A stretch of 64,000 bases of DNA. Origin: Hymenoscyphus infarciens. Its lineage: Eukaryota; Ascomycota; Leotiomycetes; Helotiales; Helotiaceae. Position numbers and translations under genes: made by a program. The stretch is from NCBI GenBank assembly GCA_001414345.1, contig LLCB01000317.1, positions 1 through 64,000 on the forward strand, in the 5' to 3' direction. Each line of letters opens with the position of its first letter. Position 1 is the first letter of the stretch. The notes under the pieces are model-generated. The model saw nothing but the letters and a program-made list of their open reading frames with translations, made no database searches and was not told the origin of the DNA. Of the stretch, positions 35,365 through 47,940 are shown in pieces.

Positions 35365-38300
35365 TTAACTATTTATACTATAAAAGCAAGAGTATATCTA
35401 AAATCTTAGTTCTTATAAAAGAAGAGAGATCTTTTAAGCTTATAGTACTATCCTTTATTTAAGCTAGTAGTAAGAACTTATATAAGGATTAGCTCTTCTT
35501 AATAAGTATAGTTTACTCACTTTTTACTAGTATCTTTCTACTCTTTTTATATATACTTCTTTATATTCTAGGATTTATTCCTACTCTTTTTAAGAGTAAG
35601 GCTATCTAGGATTATATTAAGAGTAGATTATATTAATTTATTATATCTAGCTTTTATATATTAATAAAATAGTACACTTTTAAGATAGTTAGTAGCTTAT
35701 ATAAGACAATCCTATCCGCGGTTCTTAAGGTTTTAATCTATTATTTAGCTAGAGTACTATATATAGATAAAGTACTTACTAGTACTATATAGAGAGAACC
35801 TATTCTCTTTAACAAATACGTTCTTAATTATAAGTTACTTAGTAGTAGAGTTATTAAAGAGTATATACTTAATATACTATTATATATTAAGTCTCTCTTT
35901 TACCTAGGTTATAATTTAATAAAAGTAAGCTTTAATAATCTCACTATCTTCGTTAGAGGTAAGGAAGAAGATAGATAGTAAGTATACGCTCTTAGGTAAG
36001 TAATATTATTATTATTATTCTTACGCTACGTAGGCCGTAGGCCGAGCTCTAAGAGTAAGTAGTATATCTTCTATTCTAGTTTACATAGCCTTTTAGCTTA
36101 TACTTCTTCGTCTCTTAAGCTTTCTTATAAGTACAATTCTTCTATTCTTTAGTTCCTACTACTATCTATTTAAAGCTTATCTCTCTAACTTAGTAATATA
36201 GTAGAGGGGTATAGTAGGTTAGTATATTTAACCTACTAAGGTATATATTAGTAGTATAAGAGGTGTATTTACCTTTAGAATTATTAAAGCTAAGGTCTTA
36301 CCTTTTAACGTACCTTAGCTTCCTTCTCTTATTCCTCTCTTTCTTTTACCTCTTCCTTACTCTTCTCTCTCTCCTTAAGTAATTCTAGTACTAGCTTATA
36401 CTTTTAAAGTCTTCCTAGCTCAAGTAGCTAAGTAGTTATCCTTAATACTAGTTTCTTATCTACTAGTACCTCTCTTAGCTCTTATAGATCTCTAATCCTC
36501 TTCTCTAAAGCTCTTATAAGCATGTCTCTTTCTTATAGAATATCCTAGTAAAATAGGACTAGGTGTCCTACTATCTCTCTACTACCTATATAAATATACT
36601 ACAGTATAACCTAGTTTAGTACTCTTCTTATAAAGAGGAAAGCGTTTAGTCTTATTACCTCTATTTATATCTAGATAAGTAGTAAGCTCTTTACTTTAGT
36701 AAGCCTCTTATAAACCTTTTATAGCTCCTACTTATCTAGGTCTACTTTATCTAACACTTCTATATATTATATTAGGTTCCTCTCTTAAGTCCTTCTTCTT
36801 TAAGTCTCTAGATAGTTCTTTTATTCTATAAGCGTAGTATTATACTTAAATCTTACTTCTCTTACTCTCTACTCTTCTTTCTACTTTTACCTTACTTTCT
36901 ATAAGTATAGTATTACCTTCTTTACCTTTATTAGTCTACCCCTTCTTCTTCTCTTTAGTTATATTACTATATATTTATAAGTGTTCTAGATTAGTTCTTT
37001 TAACTTAGACCTTTAGAATTTTCTCTTAAAAGTAGCTACTTATAGATTAAGATATAGGTTAATTAGTATATAGTCTACTTTAACTTCTAGGTTTTAAACT
37101 AGAATAGCTTTATATACTCTTATTACTACTTATAAGTATCTTAATTATTATATAAGAAAGCTCTTTACTATTCTCTTTATATTCCCTCCTTTTAGTATAG
37201 TATAGTACTACGCTAACACTCTATATACTATTATACTTCTTATTACTACTACGTATATCTGCCTTACTTAGTAGTAGTCTACTTCCTACGTTTTTCTAGT
37301 AAGCTTTATAAGTATAAAGGTCTATATTATAAGCTTTTTCTAGACTCTTTCTTAGTATACCTTCTAGTTTAGTTTCCTATTAAGCTCTACTTCTAGGAAC
37401 CTTATATATTTAACTAGTATAAGCCTTATTTTCTTAAACTAGACCGTCTTCCTCTATAGTACTCTTATTCTTATAAAGTATATAAGCACCGTCTTCTCTA
37501 AGCTAAAAGCTATCTCTTACTTATTTACCTACTTATTATATACTCTCTAAGCTATCTTAAGTATTCTATAGTTTACTACTATACTTTTTAATATTATAAG
37601 CAGATTTGTATTATCTACGAAGTCTACTATAATAAGCTTATTAATTCTTACTAGGTCCTTATATAGTATTAAGGTAAAGAGGATAAACAGTATTAGTAAT
37701 AGCACCGATCCTTATAAGACACCTTGTTTAAGGTCTCTTTTATCTACTAATTATCTATTAAAGAATAGTATAGCCCTTTGTTTAAAGAGGAAGCTCTCTA
37801 TCTATATTACTACCTATTATAGAACCTCTTTCTCTTTTAATATATAAAGTAGCTATATATAGTCTACTTAGTTAAAAGCTTCTACTATGTCTAGTTAGGC
37901 TAGAGATACGTAGCTCTTGTTTTCTTATACTATATATATACTCTCTATTACTATTCTAATTACTAGCTCTATATTTTAGTGCTTCTAGTTACTTATTTAT
38001 AGCCTTAGTAGTATTACTATTTCCTCTATAAGCTATATAAGCCTTTATACTATTACTTTTTTAAGGATCTTACCTATAGTTAAGAGTAGTATTATTAGCT
38101 AATAAGCCCTTATCTTACTCTACTTTTTAGTTATTTTATCTAGTTTTCTTAGTACTACTACCTTTATATAGTAGAAGTAGAATAGAAAGTACTATAGATA
38201 AAAGCTTATTTTTACTATTATAGTAAGTACTTTATAAAGTAGTTTATTATAAGCTTTTAAAAAGCTATTTACTAATATATTAAATTCTAGTACTTTCTAT

Positions 38301-41070
38301 AATACTAATCTTATAGCTATCTTAATATACTTCTTAGTTATATGTTAGCTTACTAAGTACCTTCTAAAGAAGCTCTTAGTATTCTAGTCTCTATTAGAAA
38401 CACTTAAGTAGTTAGCTATTAACTCTAAGAAGAACTTTTCTATAAGAATATAAGCCTTCTCTTAATAAGTCTTGCCTTTTATTCTATTAAGTAATATAAG
38501 TATTAATAGTACTAGTACTTCTAGTCTTATATATCTTTTAAAGTGTACTTACTTCTTAAGTATCTAGAGTTTCCTTTTATCCTTTACTACCTCTACTAGT
38601 ACCTCTCTCTAGCTTTTTATCTTCGCCTTTCTACTAACTATTTAGAGTTCTTAAAAAGCGTTATTAAGCTACTACTTTAAGCTTTCTATTTAATACTTCT
38701 TCTAGGTTTTTTTATATCTCCTTACCTTCTCTAACACTTCTTTAATCTCTATATTCTACTAAGGCTATACTCTCTCTTTATCTAGCTTTTAAAGTAGTAT
38801 TAAGGCTTTTACTATTCTTTAAAAGTCTTCTATAAGTCTTTATACTACTCTCTTAAGTTCTTATATATTTTAGATTATAAGTATTTCTAAGTAAGAGGCT
38901 TCTACTTTAACTAAGATCTCGTCTATTAGTCTCTAGCTAAATCTAAGCACCTATAATACCTTTCCTCCTTCTCCTACTTTTATTATAAGAAGTTAAGCTA
39001 TATAGTCTAATTCTAGTAGGTCTAAAGACCTTTACTAGGTTACTACGTTCTTAGTAGAGAAGGTAAGGTTAATTATAGAGTTATAGAAGCCTTCTCTTCT
39101 CTATATAGCTTTATTATAAAGTATGTCTCTCTCTAGTATCTATAGTATAGCGAGTTTAAGAATAAGGTCTACGTTCTTATTATATCTCTTATATATATCT
39201 TATAAGAGGTAGTAAGTATTTAGATCACCTATTATAAGTACTCTTCTTAGTCTCGCTTACTAGAGTATATCCTTAACAGTGTCTACTCTATCTATAAGTT
39301 ATAGACTAAGTAGACCGTTATCTTATTTACTCTCTCTTCTATTATTATACTTATCTAGTTCTTACTTATAATATACGTCTAGCTTACTTTTAGGTATCTT
39401 TTATATATAAAGAGTACTACTACCTCGTTTAACTAGATTATATTATATCTTAAACTTAAGAAGTAGCTAAGAAAGTCTCTTATACTATTCTATACTAGTT
39501 CTTAGATTACTAATATATTATATTTCTTCTTATAATTTAAAGCTATATTAAGAGCTTTTAATATCTTCCTTATATTCTAATATAGTACTATTATACTTAT
39601 AGTAGTCTTATAGATAGGGTTTGAGTTACTTCTATTTCTTCTCTATTTAGATCTTTTATTATATTAAGAGAGCTTCTCAGCCTCTCTAAGAACTAGGTTA
39701 GGTTACTACTATTTATATATCTTACTTTATTTATATTTATTAGCCTCCTTAGTATAGATCTCTATCTCTACCTCTTTCTTAAGCTTTATAAGCCTTCTTT
39801 CTAGCTAAAGGTAAATAGGTAAGGTGTTCTTATCTTACTCTTCTTTAAGAGTCTTTATAGATTTATAAATATAGTTATTCTATTAAGATATTATTCTCTT
39901 ATCTACTTATAGTATTACTCTCTTATATAGTACTCTTTTATAAATACTAAGTATTCTCTTCTATAATTCCTATACTTTACTAGGTATTCTTTTAAGTTCT
40001 TCTTACTAAAGTACTCTTCCTTACTCTCTTTATACCTCTTATATATATACTAGACGTACCTCTTATCTTATTTATAAAAGCGTACTATATACTTCTACTT
40101 TTAGTACTTATAATACCTCTATGCTACTACCTCTAAGGCGTATCTTTTATATAAGAAGTGTTATACCTCTTATAGTATTCCTCTTATATATAGCCTTCTT
40201 ACTTCCTTTATTATTACTACTTTAAAGATATAGTTCTTTTAGACTAGTCTTTCTTATTCTTAACGCTTTCTATGTCTATTTCTTTATTATATAATCTTTA
40301 ATATCCTTATACTAGAGGTTTAAGAGATACTTTATAATATACTCTCTATCTTATTCTTAAGTATGTTTACTAGAGCTCTTTTTATAAGTACTATTAGTAT
40401 TCTTACTACTACTACTATTCTTTATCTAAATACCTTCTTTACTTAACTATTATCTTATATATGTTCTACTTACTTCTCTTTCTTAAACCTTATTATAATA
40501 TCCCTACTCTAAAGCTTTTAAGCTACTATTACTCCTACCTTATATCTACTTATATTTATAGCTCTAATTACCTTCTTTAGTAATAGCTTATCCTTCTCTT
40601 TATCTATCTCTATTACTTAGACTATAATCTCTCTTATATATTTAGCTAGTACTATATATTCCCTTTATAGTATAGTTACTATCTCTTTCTATAGTCTCTT
40701 AATTCTAGCTCTCTTTATTTATATTAGGCTATACTCTTTTATTCCTCTTATTCTCTTAACTATAATAGTAAGCTCCTCTCTTAGAATTCTATATATAATT
40801 ATATTATCTCCTCCTTTCCTAGTTTTCTTATACTTAAGTACTTTTCCTACTACTTTAATAATTACTTTAATACCCTTCTTCTCTATTACTAAGTTAAGTA
40901 TTATTTAGATTAGGCCCTTCTCTATCACGTCTATATAGTCTAATACTCCCTTTTATCCTCTTATACTCTACTCTCCTTAGTTTATTATACTATCTTTATT
41001 AGTTACTAATACTTTAGAAAGGGGAATAAAGGCTCTCTACGAGCCTCTCTTTTTCATACTACTACTACTA
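35365..41070 (-). mobile_element. Non-LTR retrotransposon (LINE), RIP-inactivated
   Basis: Read on the minus strand, the AT-rich DNA shows the order of an APE-type LINE. An endonuclease strand GDLNTYYLL (for the usual GDFNxHHPxWG) is at about 39200-39240; reverse transcriptase motifs are at about 37600-37730 (G.L.GSVLLLILFILF for GxPQGSxLSPxLFxLF, and DFVDNTNLL for GFVDDTNLL). Many stops interrupt. The 5' part (about 39700-41000) should be the first ORF but is unreadable; a (GTA)n-type run lies near 41056. The limits are estimates from motif positions and composition. The Tad1 clade is the usual fungal lineage; the assignment to it is inference. Confidence 0.7.
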
Positions 41071-42704
41071 CTATAATTATTTAGCATAATCGTAGAGTAC
41101 TTTAGTCTCTTTCTAGACTATTTAATAATCGTCTAAACGTATTTTAAGGCTTTTAGAGTTACTTTATTAATTCTAAAAAAGTTTTGTTTATATTTTAAGT
41201 AAGTAATATATTAATAAGAAGAGCTTTTATTTAAGGTAATTAGTTTTATAAGTAGAATTAATTAGTATAAGATATCTATCTTTTATAAGAAGCTTAAGTC
41301 TCTTTACTTTTACTTATATAAATCCTTAAACTTTATACTCTTCTCTACTTTTTAGCTTACTCTTTTTAAAGCTCTTTCCTCTTTTATTAATAATAATAGA
41401 GTTATAAAAGTAGAGTCTCTTTTCTTATACTATATACTCTTTTAAGTATTCTACTACTTATTCTATCTTAATAAGGAAGCTATCTTACTTATTAGAGAAT
41501 TTAGAAGATTCGATTAATCTTTTAACTCTACTAAAGCCTTATCTCTAAGTAGCGATATTAAGTAATCGTTTCTAATTATATATATTCTTAAGTAAGAGGT
41601 ATTATTCTCTAGTATTATCTAATTATACTTAGCTTCTTTTAAAAGTAACTATAATAGTAGAAGGCTTATATCTAACTTTAAGTTAGCCTTTAATAATTTA
41701 GTATATAGTATAATTCCTTCTCTTTAGATCGTAATTATTAAGAGTATAGCTATAATCTCCTATAATAGTAGTTTATATAATTTAGACCTAATTATTAAGT
41801 TAGTAGTAGATTACTTAAATAGTATAAGAGTACTTAGAAGTTAAATTATATATAGTATTAATTGTTTTATTAGTAGCTATACTTTAATTCTTTTTATACT
41901 TAAAGGTATAATTATATTAGAACATTTATATATTATCTTTATTACTTTAAGAGGCGTACTTAATACTCTATATATTCGAGAGATAAGGCTATAGTATATT
42001 AAAGTCCTTCTTAGATAGTAATATCTTATCTAAATTAGTATACTTAAATAACTTCTTATACTACTATAAAAGGCTCTTAGGATTATTAAAGAGATTAACC
42101 TTTTATAAAAGAGGATAAAGAGTCTTAGACTGTTTACGTGCTTGTAGATTAGGAGAGTTAGGCTCTATCTTAGGCTCTATCTTAGGTTAAAAGATCTAAA
42201 AGATAGAAGAGAGTATTAACGTATTTAAGTATAAATTTAAATTTAGTTATAAGCTAATTTAGATATACTAGATATAAGCGTAATATAATTTATATTAAAG
42301 AGGTAAAAAGGCTCGAATTTATTTACTTTTATATATAGAAGACGCTTACTTCTAGCAGGTAGGTATAGGAGAGTGTCTCTCTTACTAGAGAGTCTAGAGG
42401 GCTAGCCTCTTAGAGAAAAGATAAGTATCTATATATATTACTATTAGAACATGTCTAGAAGTTAAGCGATACTCTAAGGAGGTAAAACTAAGGTTATTCC
42501 TACTTTTTAGAGATATTAATATTTTTATTAGTTTCGTTAGTTCAACTAGTTAAATATATATTTAAGTATTTTATAAGTATTAGGCACTTTTAAGTAATAA
42601 TTTAAGTTATATCTATAGTTTCTAGAGTATTAGTATTTAGAAATATAATAATATATATATATAATATAAAAGGATTTTAAAACACTTCTAGTAGAGTAAA
42701 TAGA

Positions 42705-42817
42705 AGGACGAGGGAGCGAATCACGTGGTAGCGCTCTTAGCATACTAAGGGCTAGAGCAAGTGAATAAGAGGATGAGGGGGCGAGTTACGTAGTGGCGCT
42801 CTTGGCATACTAGGGGG
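42705..42817. repeat. 59-bp tandem duplication at the right edge of block 3
   Basis: Two imperfect copies of a unit with GA(C/T)GAGGG.GCGA.T.ACGT(G)G.AGCGCTCTT.GCATACTA(A/G)GG follow each other (about 42713-42760 and 42772-42817), just inside the right 24-bp repeat. Differences are mainly transitions. Both copies lie in a less RIP-mutated zone. Confidence 0.65.
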
Positions 42818-42959
42818 CCCTGCTAGCGTTAGGACAGAATAGCGCAATCTATTTAGACACAGAGAACAAGATGAGTTTGCACGCCTCTGCTTTATGTAAG
42901 CTCCGAGGAAGATTTTCAAGGTCCTGGCTGATACGGAAAATAGAAACTCACCACCAAGG

Positions 42960-44239
42960 TTGACTGCAGAAGAAGCCGGAATAAAAGGCAACAGCAACCC
43001 ATTAGCACCTTTTCCATTCGATGAAGAGACGTTTAATAAATTCATTGATGTTCTCCGTTTCCACAAGGCGTCTTTTTCATACAGCGGCGTTGGACGGGTA
43101 TCAAAGATCACCGGGCCAAACAATATAACTTGTATGCCTGTGCTTTCTTCCATTGGCCATTTACGTTAACTAACATGACCAGCAATCCATATCGAGAACT
43201 ACAGCTATGAGAGCAGATGGTATAAGATTTGCATCGCCTACGATCCACTGTATATGAGAACGTCATTTCCCCCCCATAACCTCAATGCCGAAGAATCAAA
43301 TATAATACTCTCCGCCCTCAAAAACCCATCGAACTTCCTCTTCACCATCCATCCTCTGTTCGTGCTCCTCCTAGCATTCGAAATGCTCTACCAATTCTAT
43401 CTCACAGAACTATATCGTCTCTTCGGGAGTCAAATCCACCTCGAGCGATCTCTTGGCCTCGGACCCTACATACCTCTCAAGGCAAGTGAAAATATCGATA
43501 ACAAAGGTCCTTCGCGAAAGCATACGGTGACGGTAAAGCACTATGTGGTTTAGAGGAACGAATAGAGTACAACATCATGATGGGAAAAAAGATCCTTGCA
43601 TTTTCCCAGGATCTCGATGACATTACCCCAGAAGGGCCGGGAAAAGCTTCCTTTGTAAAGGCTGGATCGATGATAAAAACGAAGCTGGAGTACTTGGTTG
43701 AGGGTCTCGAACTCCAATTTCCGCGTCTGAGACGCGCGAAAGCTAATAACGAATTAAATAGAACAGGAGTAATTTCTCAATCTCATTTCACACTCCCTCC
43801 ATCCCTTCCTGCTCACAGAATCACGAAAACCAACACCCGCAAAGCTTGAAAATCGTCTAACAACCCAAACAAATACTCTGTCTTACCAAATCGCTTCTGA
43901 GACCCGTTCTGACTCCAGCGCCATGAAAGCCATCGCCGTACTTACCGTGTTATTCCTTCCTGGTACCTTCCACGCCAGCTTTTTTGCCATGCCACTGTTC
44001 AATTAGGACGCTGCATGAACGGGAGATTTTGGATATATTGGGTTGCAACAATTCCCGGGACAATTCTTGTTCTGGGGTGTTGGAGAATTTGGTGGGTTTG
44101 GAGGGAAAGGGAGTTTGCGAAAGAAGAGCAGCAACCTAGTCGGGTCTTTCAAGATCAACGGTTCAAGAATGAAAAGCACAGACTAACTCCCCTATTCCTT
44201 TCTACATGCCAATTGCTAAAAGCAAAACGATTCCACTGA
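42960..44239 (+). pseudogene. CorA-like fungal membrane protein, disrupted
   Basis: The reading includes FPFDEETFNKFIDVLRFH, a clean 51-bp intron (43132-43182, GTATGC, TTAACTAAC, CCAG), then ESRWYKICIAYDPLYM, then LEYLVEGLELQFPRLRRA, and the end SSAMKAIAVLTVLFLPGTF..FFAMPLFN followed by RFWIYWVATIPGTILVL. This is the fungal CorA-like protein family with two C-terminal membrane helices. Breaks: a frame change in 43482-43540 with no good intron; a TAG at about 44007 where the family has Trp (TGG to TAG, an RIP-type change); and a further frame change before RFWIYW. A 50-bp intron at about 43773-43822 is plausible. The N-terminus upstream of 42960 is unclear, close to the transposon edge. It is most likely non-functional. 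Confidence 0.65.
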
Positions 44240-45013
44240 GCATGTGGACTTCTTCGATTGCTTGGAGGAGGCCTCGTTCGGAAACGGGAATGCATATTGA
44301 GACATGATGACATGATGAATGACACAAAAGAAACCCAGCTACACTACGATAATTTTTATGAGAAACAAATCAATGTTCTTCTCATCTAGTCTATACCTGG
44401 GACTTACTCTCCAACAATCGTGAATAAGTATTTCTCGGCGGTTGATTGAGTTGATAGAGTAACCTAGACGAGACCCCTGAAAATGTCGTGCTAGAAACAT
44501 ATATTTTCACGTGCGAACTCTTTTCCCTTGAATAAAAAGCACTCTCCCTTTTCATTTTTGGAAATTATGTTTTGTTTGAAGGATATTGTTCGAGGGGGGA
44601 GGAACTTCAGTGACTTCCTCTTCTCTTGGTCGTGCTTTCTGGGATGTGAGACGAAGGGAGAGGGGGTGGATTTTTACGTAACGTAATTACGGATTCTTTT
44701 CTTCTTCTTGTTTTGGAAAACCCCTTTTGTTCACATCGTCGAGGTCTCGGGATTTCTGTTTTTCAAGTAATTTTGGGTTTGATTTGAGTCTAGAATAGTC
44801 GAGCGTTTCAAATGTCTAGGAACTTCAAATGTCTAAGAACTTCAAATGTCGAAGGGGGGAGAGTCAAAGCTGGGTGTTGAGAATGATCCGCCGATCTGAG
44901 GTTCAGCCAAAGTCTGAATTTCATATCGGAAGATCTATCCATGTGCAAGAAAAGCAAGAACGGAGTTTCCAGGATAAGCCAAATTCCCAAGAAACTTCCC
45001 CTTCTAAGATCTC
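44240..45013. other. Intergenic, no gene seen
   Basis: About 770 bp between the CorA-like pseudogene and the sulfotransferase-like gene. Composition is normal. Short direct repeats of AACTTCAAATGTC(T/G)A at 44808-44850 are visible, just past the 3' end of the sulfotransferase-like gene. No ORF with protein features. Confidence 0.5.
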
Positions 45014-46036
45014 TCAAACACTCTCGGGAATCATCCGCTTGCTCTTCAGGAACTCGTAATCGGGCATTGCGGCATGCACCATGGCTTCGATTTGCTTTCC
45101 CGTTTCTTCACCAAACTCCACACGCCATTTCTTTGCCTCGACGTCGATGTCAATTCCATCGCTCGTCAAGCCTTTCTTGATTCCGTCGGATGCAATGAGA
45201 GTACCCATCATGACCTTCATCGTGATGGGCATCTTCTCGACCTTCTCCTCACTTGGCTTAGGCCATGAGAATTGCGTCTTGGTGGTATCCATTTCCATCA
45301 AGCCTGCTATCTTGTTCATGAGAGATGGGTGGTCCATAATATCGTCGGCATCTATGATAAAAGGCCAGTGGACTCCGTTATGAGCTGGTTTCTCGCTGAA
45401 GTAATCGGCGTAGTAGCTGTACATTGAGCGTGTGAATTTGAATGTCATTGCTACACATCTTTCTGCAACCTTGGCTTTGAAGATCTCTCCCGGAATTTTG
45501 GCGAGGCTTCTCTCGAAGGAGGGGAACACGAGGGCCGGGTGACGGATGAGGAAGACCGGGTAATAAGTGTTCAACAACTCATCTGGAATGAGGGTTTCGT
45601 TCAAAGCTGAACGTGTGGATGAGGTGGCATAGGTTTCTGGAAGTTGGAGAAGCCAAGGACTTTCGTTGGACTCTTGAAAGGGGTGGATGGCTTTGCTGAC
45701 GGATGTGGGTCCGAAGAACATGTTTGCGTGTTCCTTGAGAAATGCGATCTTTCCGCCGGCTTGGGCTGAGGTGGTGTAGTTTACGAAGTTGTCGAGGCCG
45801 GCTTGGTAGGCTTTCAACATTGCGCTTCTTTGCCCTTCGGTCCATTCTGCCATTGGCTTGTCTCGGGTGCCTAAATCTCCGCATTTGAGGACAGCGGGGA
45901 GGAAGTAGTAACCTCCATGGAAAGCTGGGAGGGCTACCTCAGGTTGTTGTTCGATGTTGAGGATCTTGATTGCGAGGTTGGAAGCTGTTCGTGGACAGGT
46001 GATGAATGCATAACGACGGGGTGGACCTGATTCCAT
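45014..46036 (-). CDS. Sulfotransferase-like P-loop protein
   Basis: A single-exon frame of 340 codons starting MESGPPRRYAFITCPRTASN. The PRTASN turn after a hydrophobic strand is the 5'-phosphosulfate loop position of sulfotransferases, and FLIRHPALVFPSFERS at about 165-180 fits the 3'-phosphate-binding R..P...S motif. The family is the fungal set of cytosolic sulfotransferase-like proteins, often found in accessory regions; acceptor substrate unknown. The frame is open for a further 101 codons upstream to an ATG at 46339, but those residues (MYHIVEDC...) look like translated 5' UTR and the family begins at the P-loop strand, so I chose the inner ATG. It lies between two CorA-like loci. Confidence 0.75.
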   Translation of the reverse strand: MESGPPRRYAFITCPRTASNLAIKILNIEQQPEVALPAFHGGYYFLPAVLKCGDLGTRDKPMAEWTEGQRSAMLKAYQAGLDNFVNYTTSAQAGGKIAFLKEHANMFFGPTSVSKAIHPFQESNESPWLLQLPETYATSSTRSALNETLIPDELLNTYYPVFLIRHPALVFPSFERSLAKIPGEIFKAKVAERCVAMTFKFTRSMYSYYADYFSEKPAHNGVHWPFIIDADDIMDHPSLMNKIAGLMEMDTTKTQFSWPKPSEEKVEKMPITMKVMMGTLIASDGIKKGLTSDGIDIDVEAKKWRVEFGEETGKQIEAMVHAAMPDYEFLKSKRMIPESV

Positions 46037-46339
46037 GATTGCGGTTCGAATTAATATGGTCTTGCGATGGTGTTGTAGTGTTTTGAAGATGAGGTTCTTT
46101 GGCTGTTTGGAGTTGAAGTAAGAGGGCAGAGTGGCTTGGTCAATTGAAGGTGAATTTAGAGTAAATTTCTCACTCCAGAGATACCTCAACACACCACCTT
46201 GTTCTGATGGAGTTGACTCAAGGATCCGCAATTCACCATTCCACTTCGCTGTACTGTTGGACGGGACCAGGCAAAAATGCCGACCACGAAAGGTCCTTGG
46301 TCCATAAAACTCAACACAGTCTTCCACTATATGATACAT

Positions 46340-47940
46340 GTGTAGAGGTTTGCACTAATCTCGTCCTTCTCTCTGTCCTTGATATTGTCCCGAGTGCTGA
46401 TAAGTATATGATACTTTCCAAATCTGTCCATCTTGAGACCTAGAGTGAAGCTGTAACATGACCCCGCCATCATAGATAAAGGATTTGGTACTTTTGGTCA
46501 GCGCGATCGGATATGTTCCCAACAACAAATAACAACAGATATTTGTGAGAAGGAGGCAATTTTTCTGGCTTAATGTGGTTTGGCAGAGTTCTGCCGTTTT
46601 GGCATGGCTTCCTGTTGTGTTCAGATTGCGAGCGAAGGGCATTCAGAATAGAATGGAAATTGTGAGTGTCAGTGGAAATTCATAACTATTGTTATTGTAT
46701 ATTCAAGTATATTCAAATCGACATCAAGTACTTGGCAGAATTTGCATAGACGTTCTTACTGGCAGTGATGTTGGGACGGTTTTGTCTTCGCTTACATTGT
46801 GGGTGCATTGTGGGAAAGTGCTGGCGTTGCCTGGACATTAAGGCGACCCCTGGGAAGGAATATTACTTGACATAAAACAGTCGCAGAAATGAAGATGAGT
46901 AAATACGCAAACACCAATTCACAACCCTACAGTTTTAGGAATATTTGTATTTTGTTTGCGTTGAGCTATTCATGTTGGGGCACGGTGTATATAGAGGGAG
47001 GCCCAATAGCCATTGAAAGTGTGCACCAGGAGGAGCCTAGAATCAAATGTATGTCGCAAAGTACATCGTTTCCGTCGGTTCTACATCAGAAGATTTCAGG
47101 AAGAAGTAGAAAGTTGTTCTAGAAACCGCAGACTAAAAATTAGACCTCCGGGCCGGGCCGCCAGCGCACTTCGCGATGCGGCGACACAACGACATCTCCG
47201 TGCGCTTCTATCCCTCATCTACTTTATTCCGCTCGCAGCTTGAAGCTATCGACAACAGGAAGATGCTTCTGGGATTGGAATATGCCGCTATCAAATTAGC
47301 AATACCCCCGAAGAAGCGGAAAGCAATGGTACGGTAATCACCCTCCCGCCAGGTCGATAAGCGAAGATGCTCTTTTACACTTCATTTTTGCTGCCCATCC
47401 CATTTTGACGTTTCAGCAATTTTGATGAATTTTCTTCGTGTTTACGTTGTGCTCTCATGACATTTTTTCCATAAATTTTCTCGTCATTCTACCACTTCTA
47501 GCAATTTTTGCACCTTTTGCAACTTATTTTGGTCCGCCAGCTTCCGGGCGGCCAGCCTCACCCGCTTTTATTTGCGGCGTGGTCAGTTGCGCCTCAATGA
47601 CAAGGGGTTTCGTTTTGCTCTTCGAATCGCATCCAATTAGATTGTGATAATCTTGTCAGATTTTCTCCCTTGCCGATCGCTATCCTCATTTGGAAATTGG
47701 AGAGAATATTTTGACAACACCCTATGTAAGCGTATTTCAGCCGCACAAGGCTTCCATCTCTTGTCAATGTATATTATCACGCATTTCTGTGAGCGCTTTG
47801 TAAAAGTTCGTGCCGCAACGTTCTCCTATGTTGTGTTTAAATTGTTATGCCTTCCACATCTTACCGCCCAACTGTTGTTAGTGACTTCTCAAGAGAGAGG
47901 AGGGGTACAGCATGTTCTGATGATGACCTGACAATTGAGT
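46340..47940. promoter_or_regulatory. Divergent intergenic region, no gene recognised
   Basis: About 1.6 kb separates the sulfotransferase-like gene (-) from the hydrolase/CorA gene (+) and should contain both promoters. A 77-codon ORF at 46889-47122 has a hydrophobic N-terminal stretch but no other support. Nothing else is seen. Confidence 0.45.

Larger units (their letters stand above)
33123..42844. mobile_element. AT-rich block 3 framed by 24-bp inverted repeats
   Basis: The left end CGCTATTCTGTCCCAACGCT (33123 on) and the right end, its reverse complement to 42844, match at 23 of 24 bases; weaker inverted similarity runs about 60 bp further inward. The 9.7 kb between is RIP-mutated and holds a TRIM element, a reverse-strand LINE and unassigned AT-rich DNA. 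This may be a DNA transposon that later filled with other elements, or two related ends of different copies. No target duplication is obvious (GGGAAA left, CAATCT right), and I could not read a transposase. Stretches 33150-34470 and 41080-42700 contain nothing I recognise. Confidence 0.5.

Noticed and set aside
42752..43153. 133-codon minus-strand ORF
   Set aside because: It is antisense to the CorA-like exon with FPFDEETF and crosses the transposon edge; no protein-like features of its own.
46889..47122. Possible 77-residue small secreted protein
   Set aside because: A hydrophobic N-terminal stretch exists (ICILFALSYSCWG) but no cysteine pattern, homologous motif or splice support; too weak to list as a gene.
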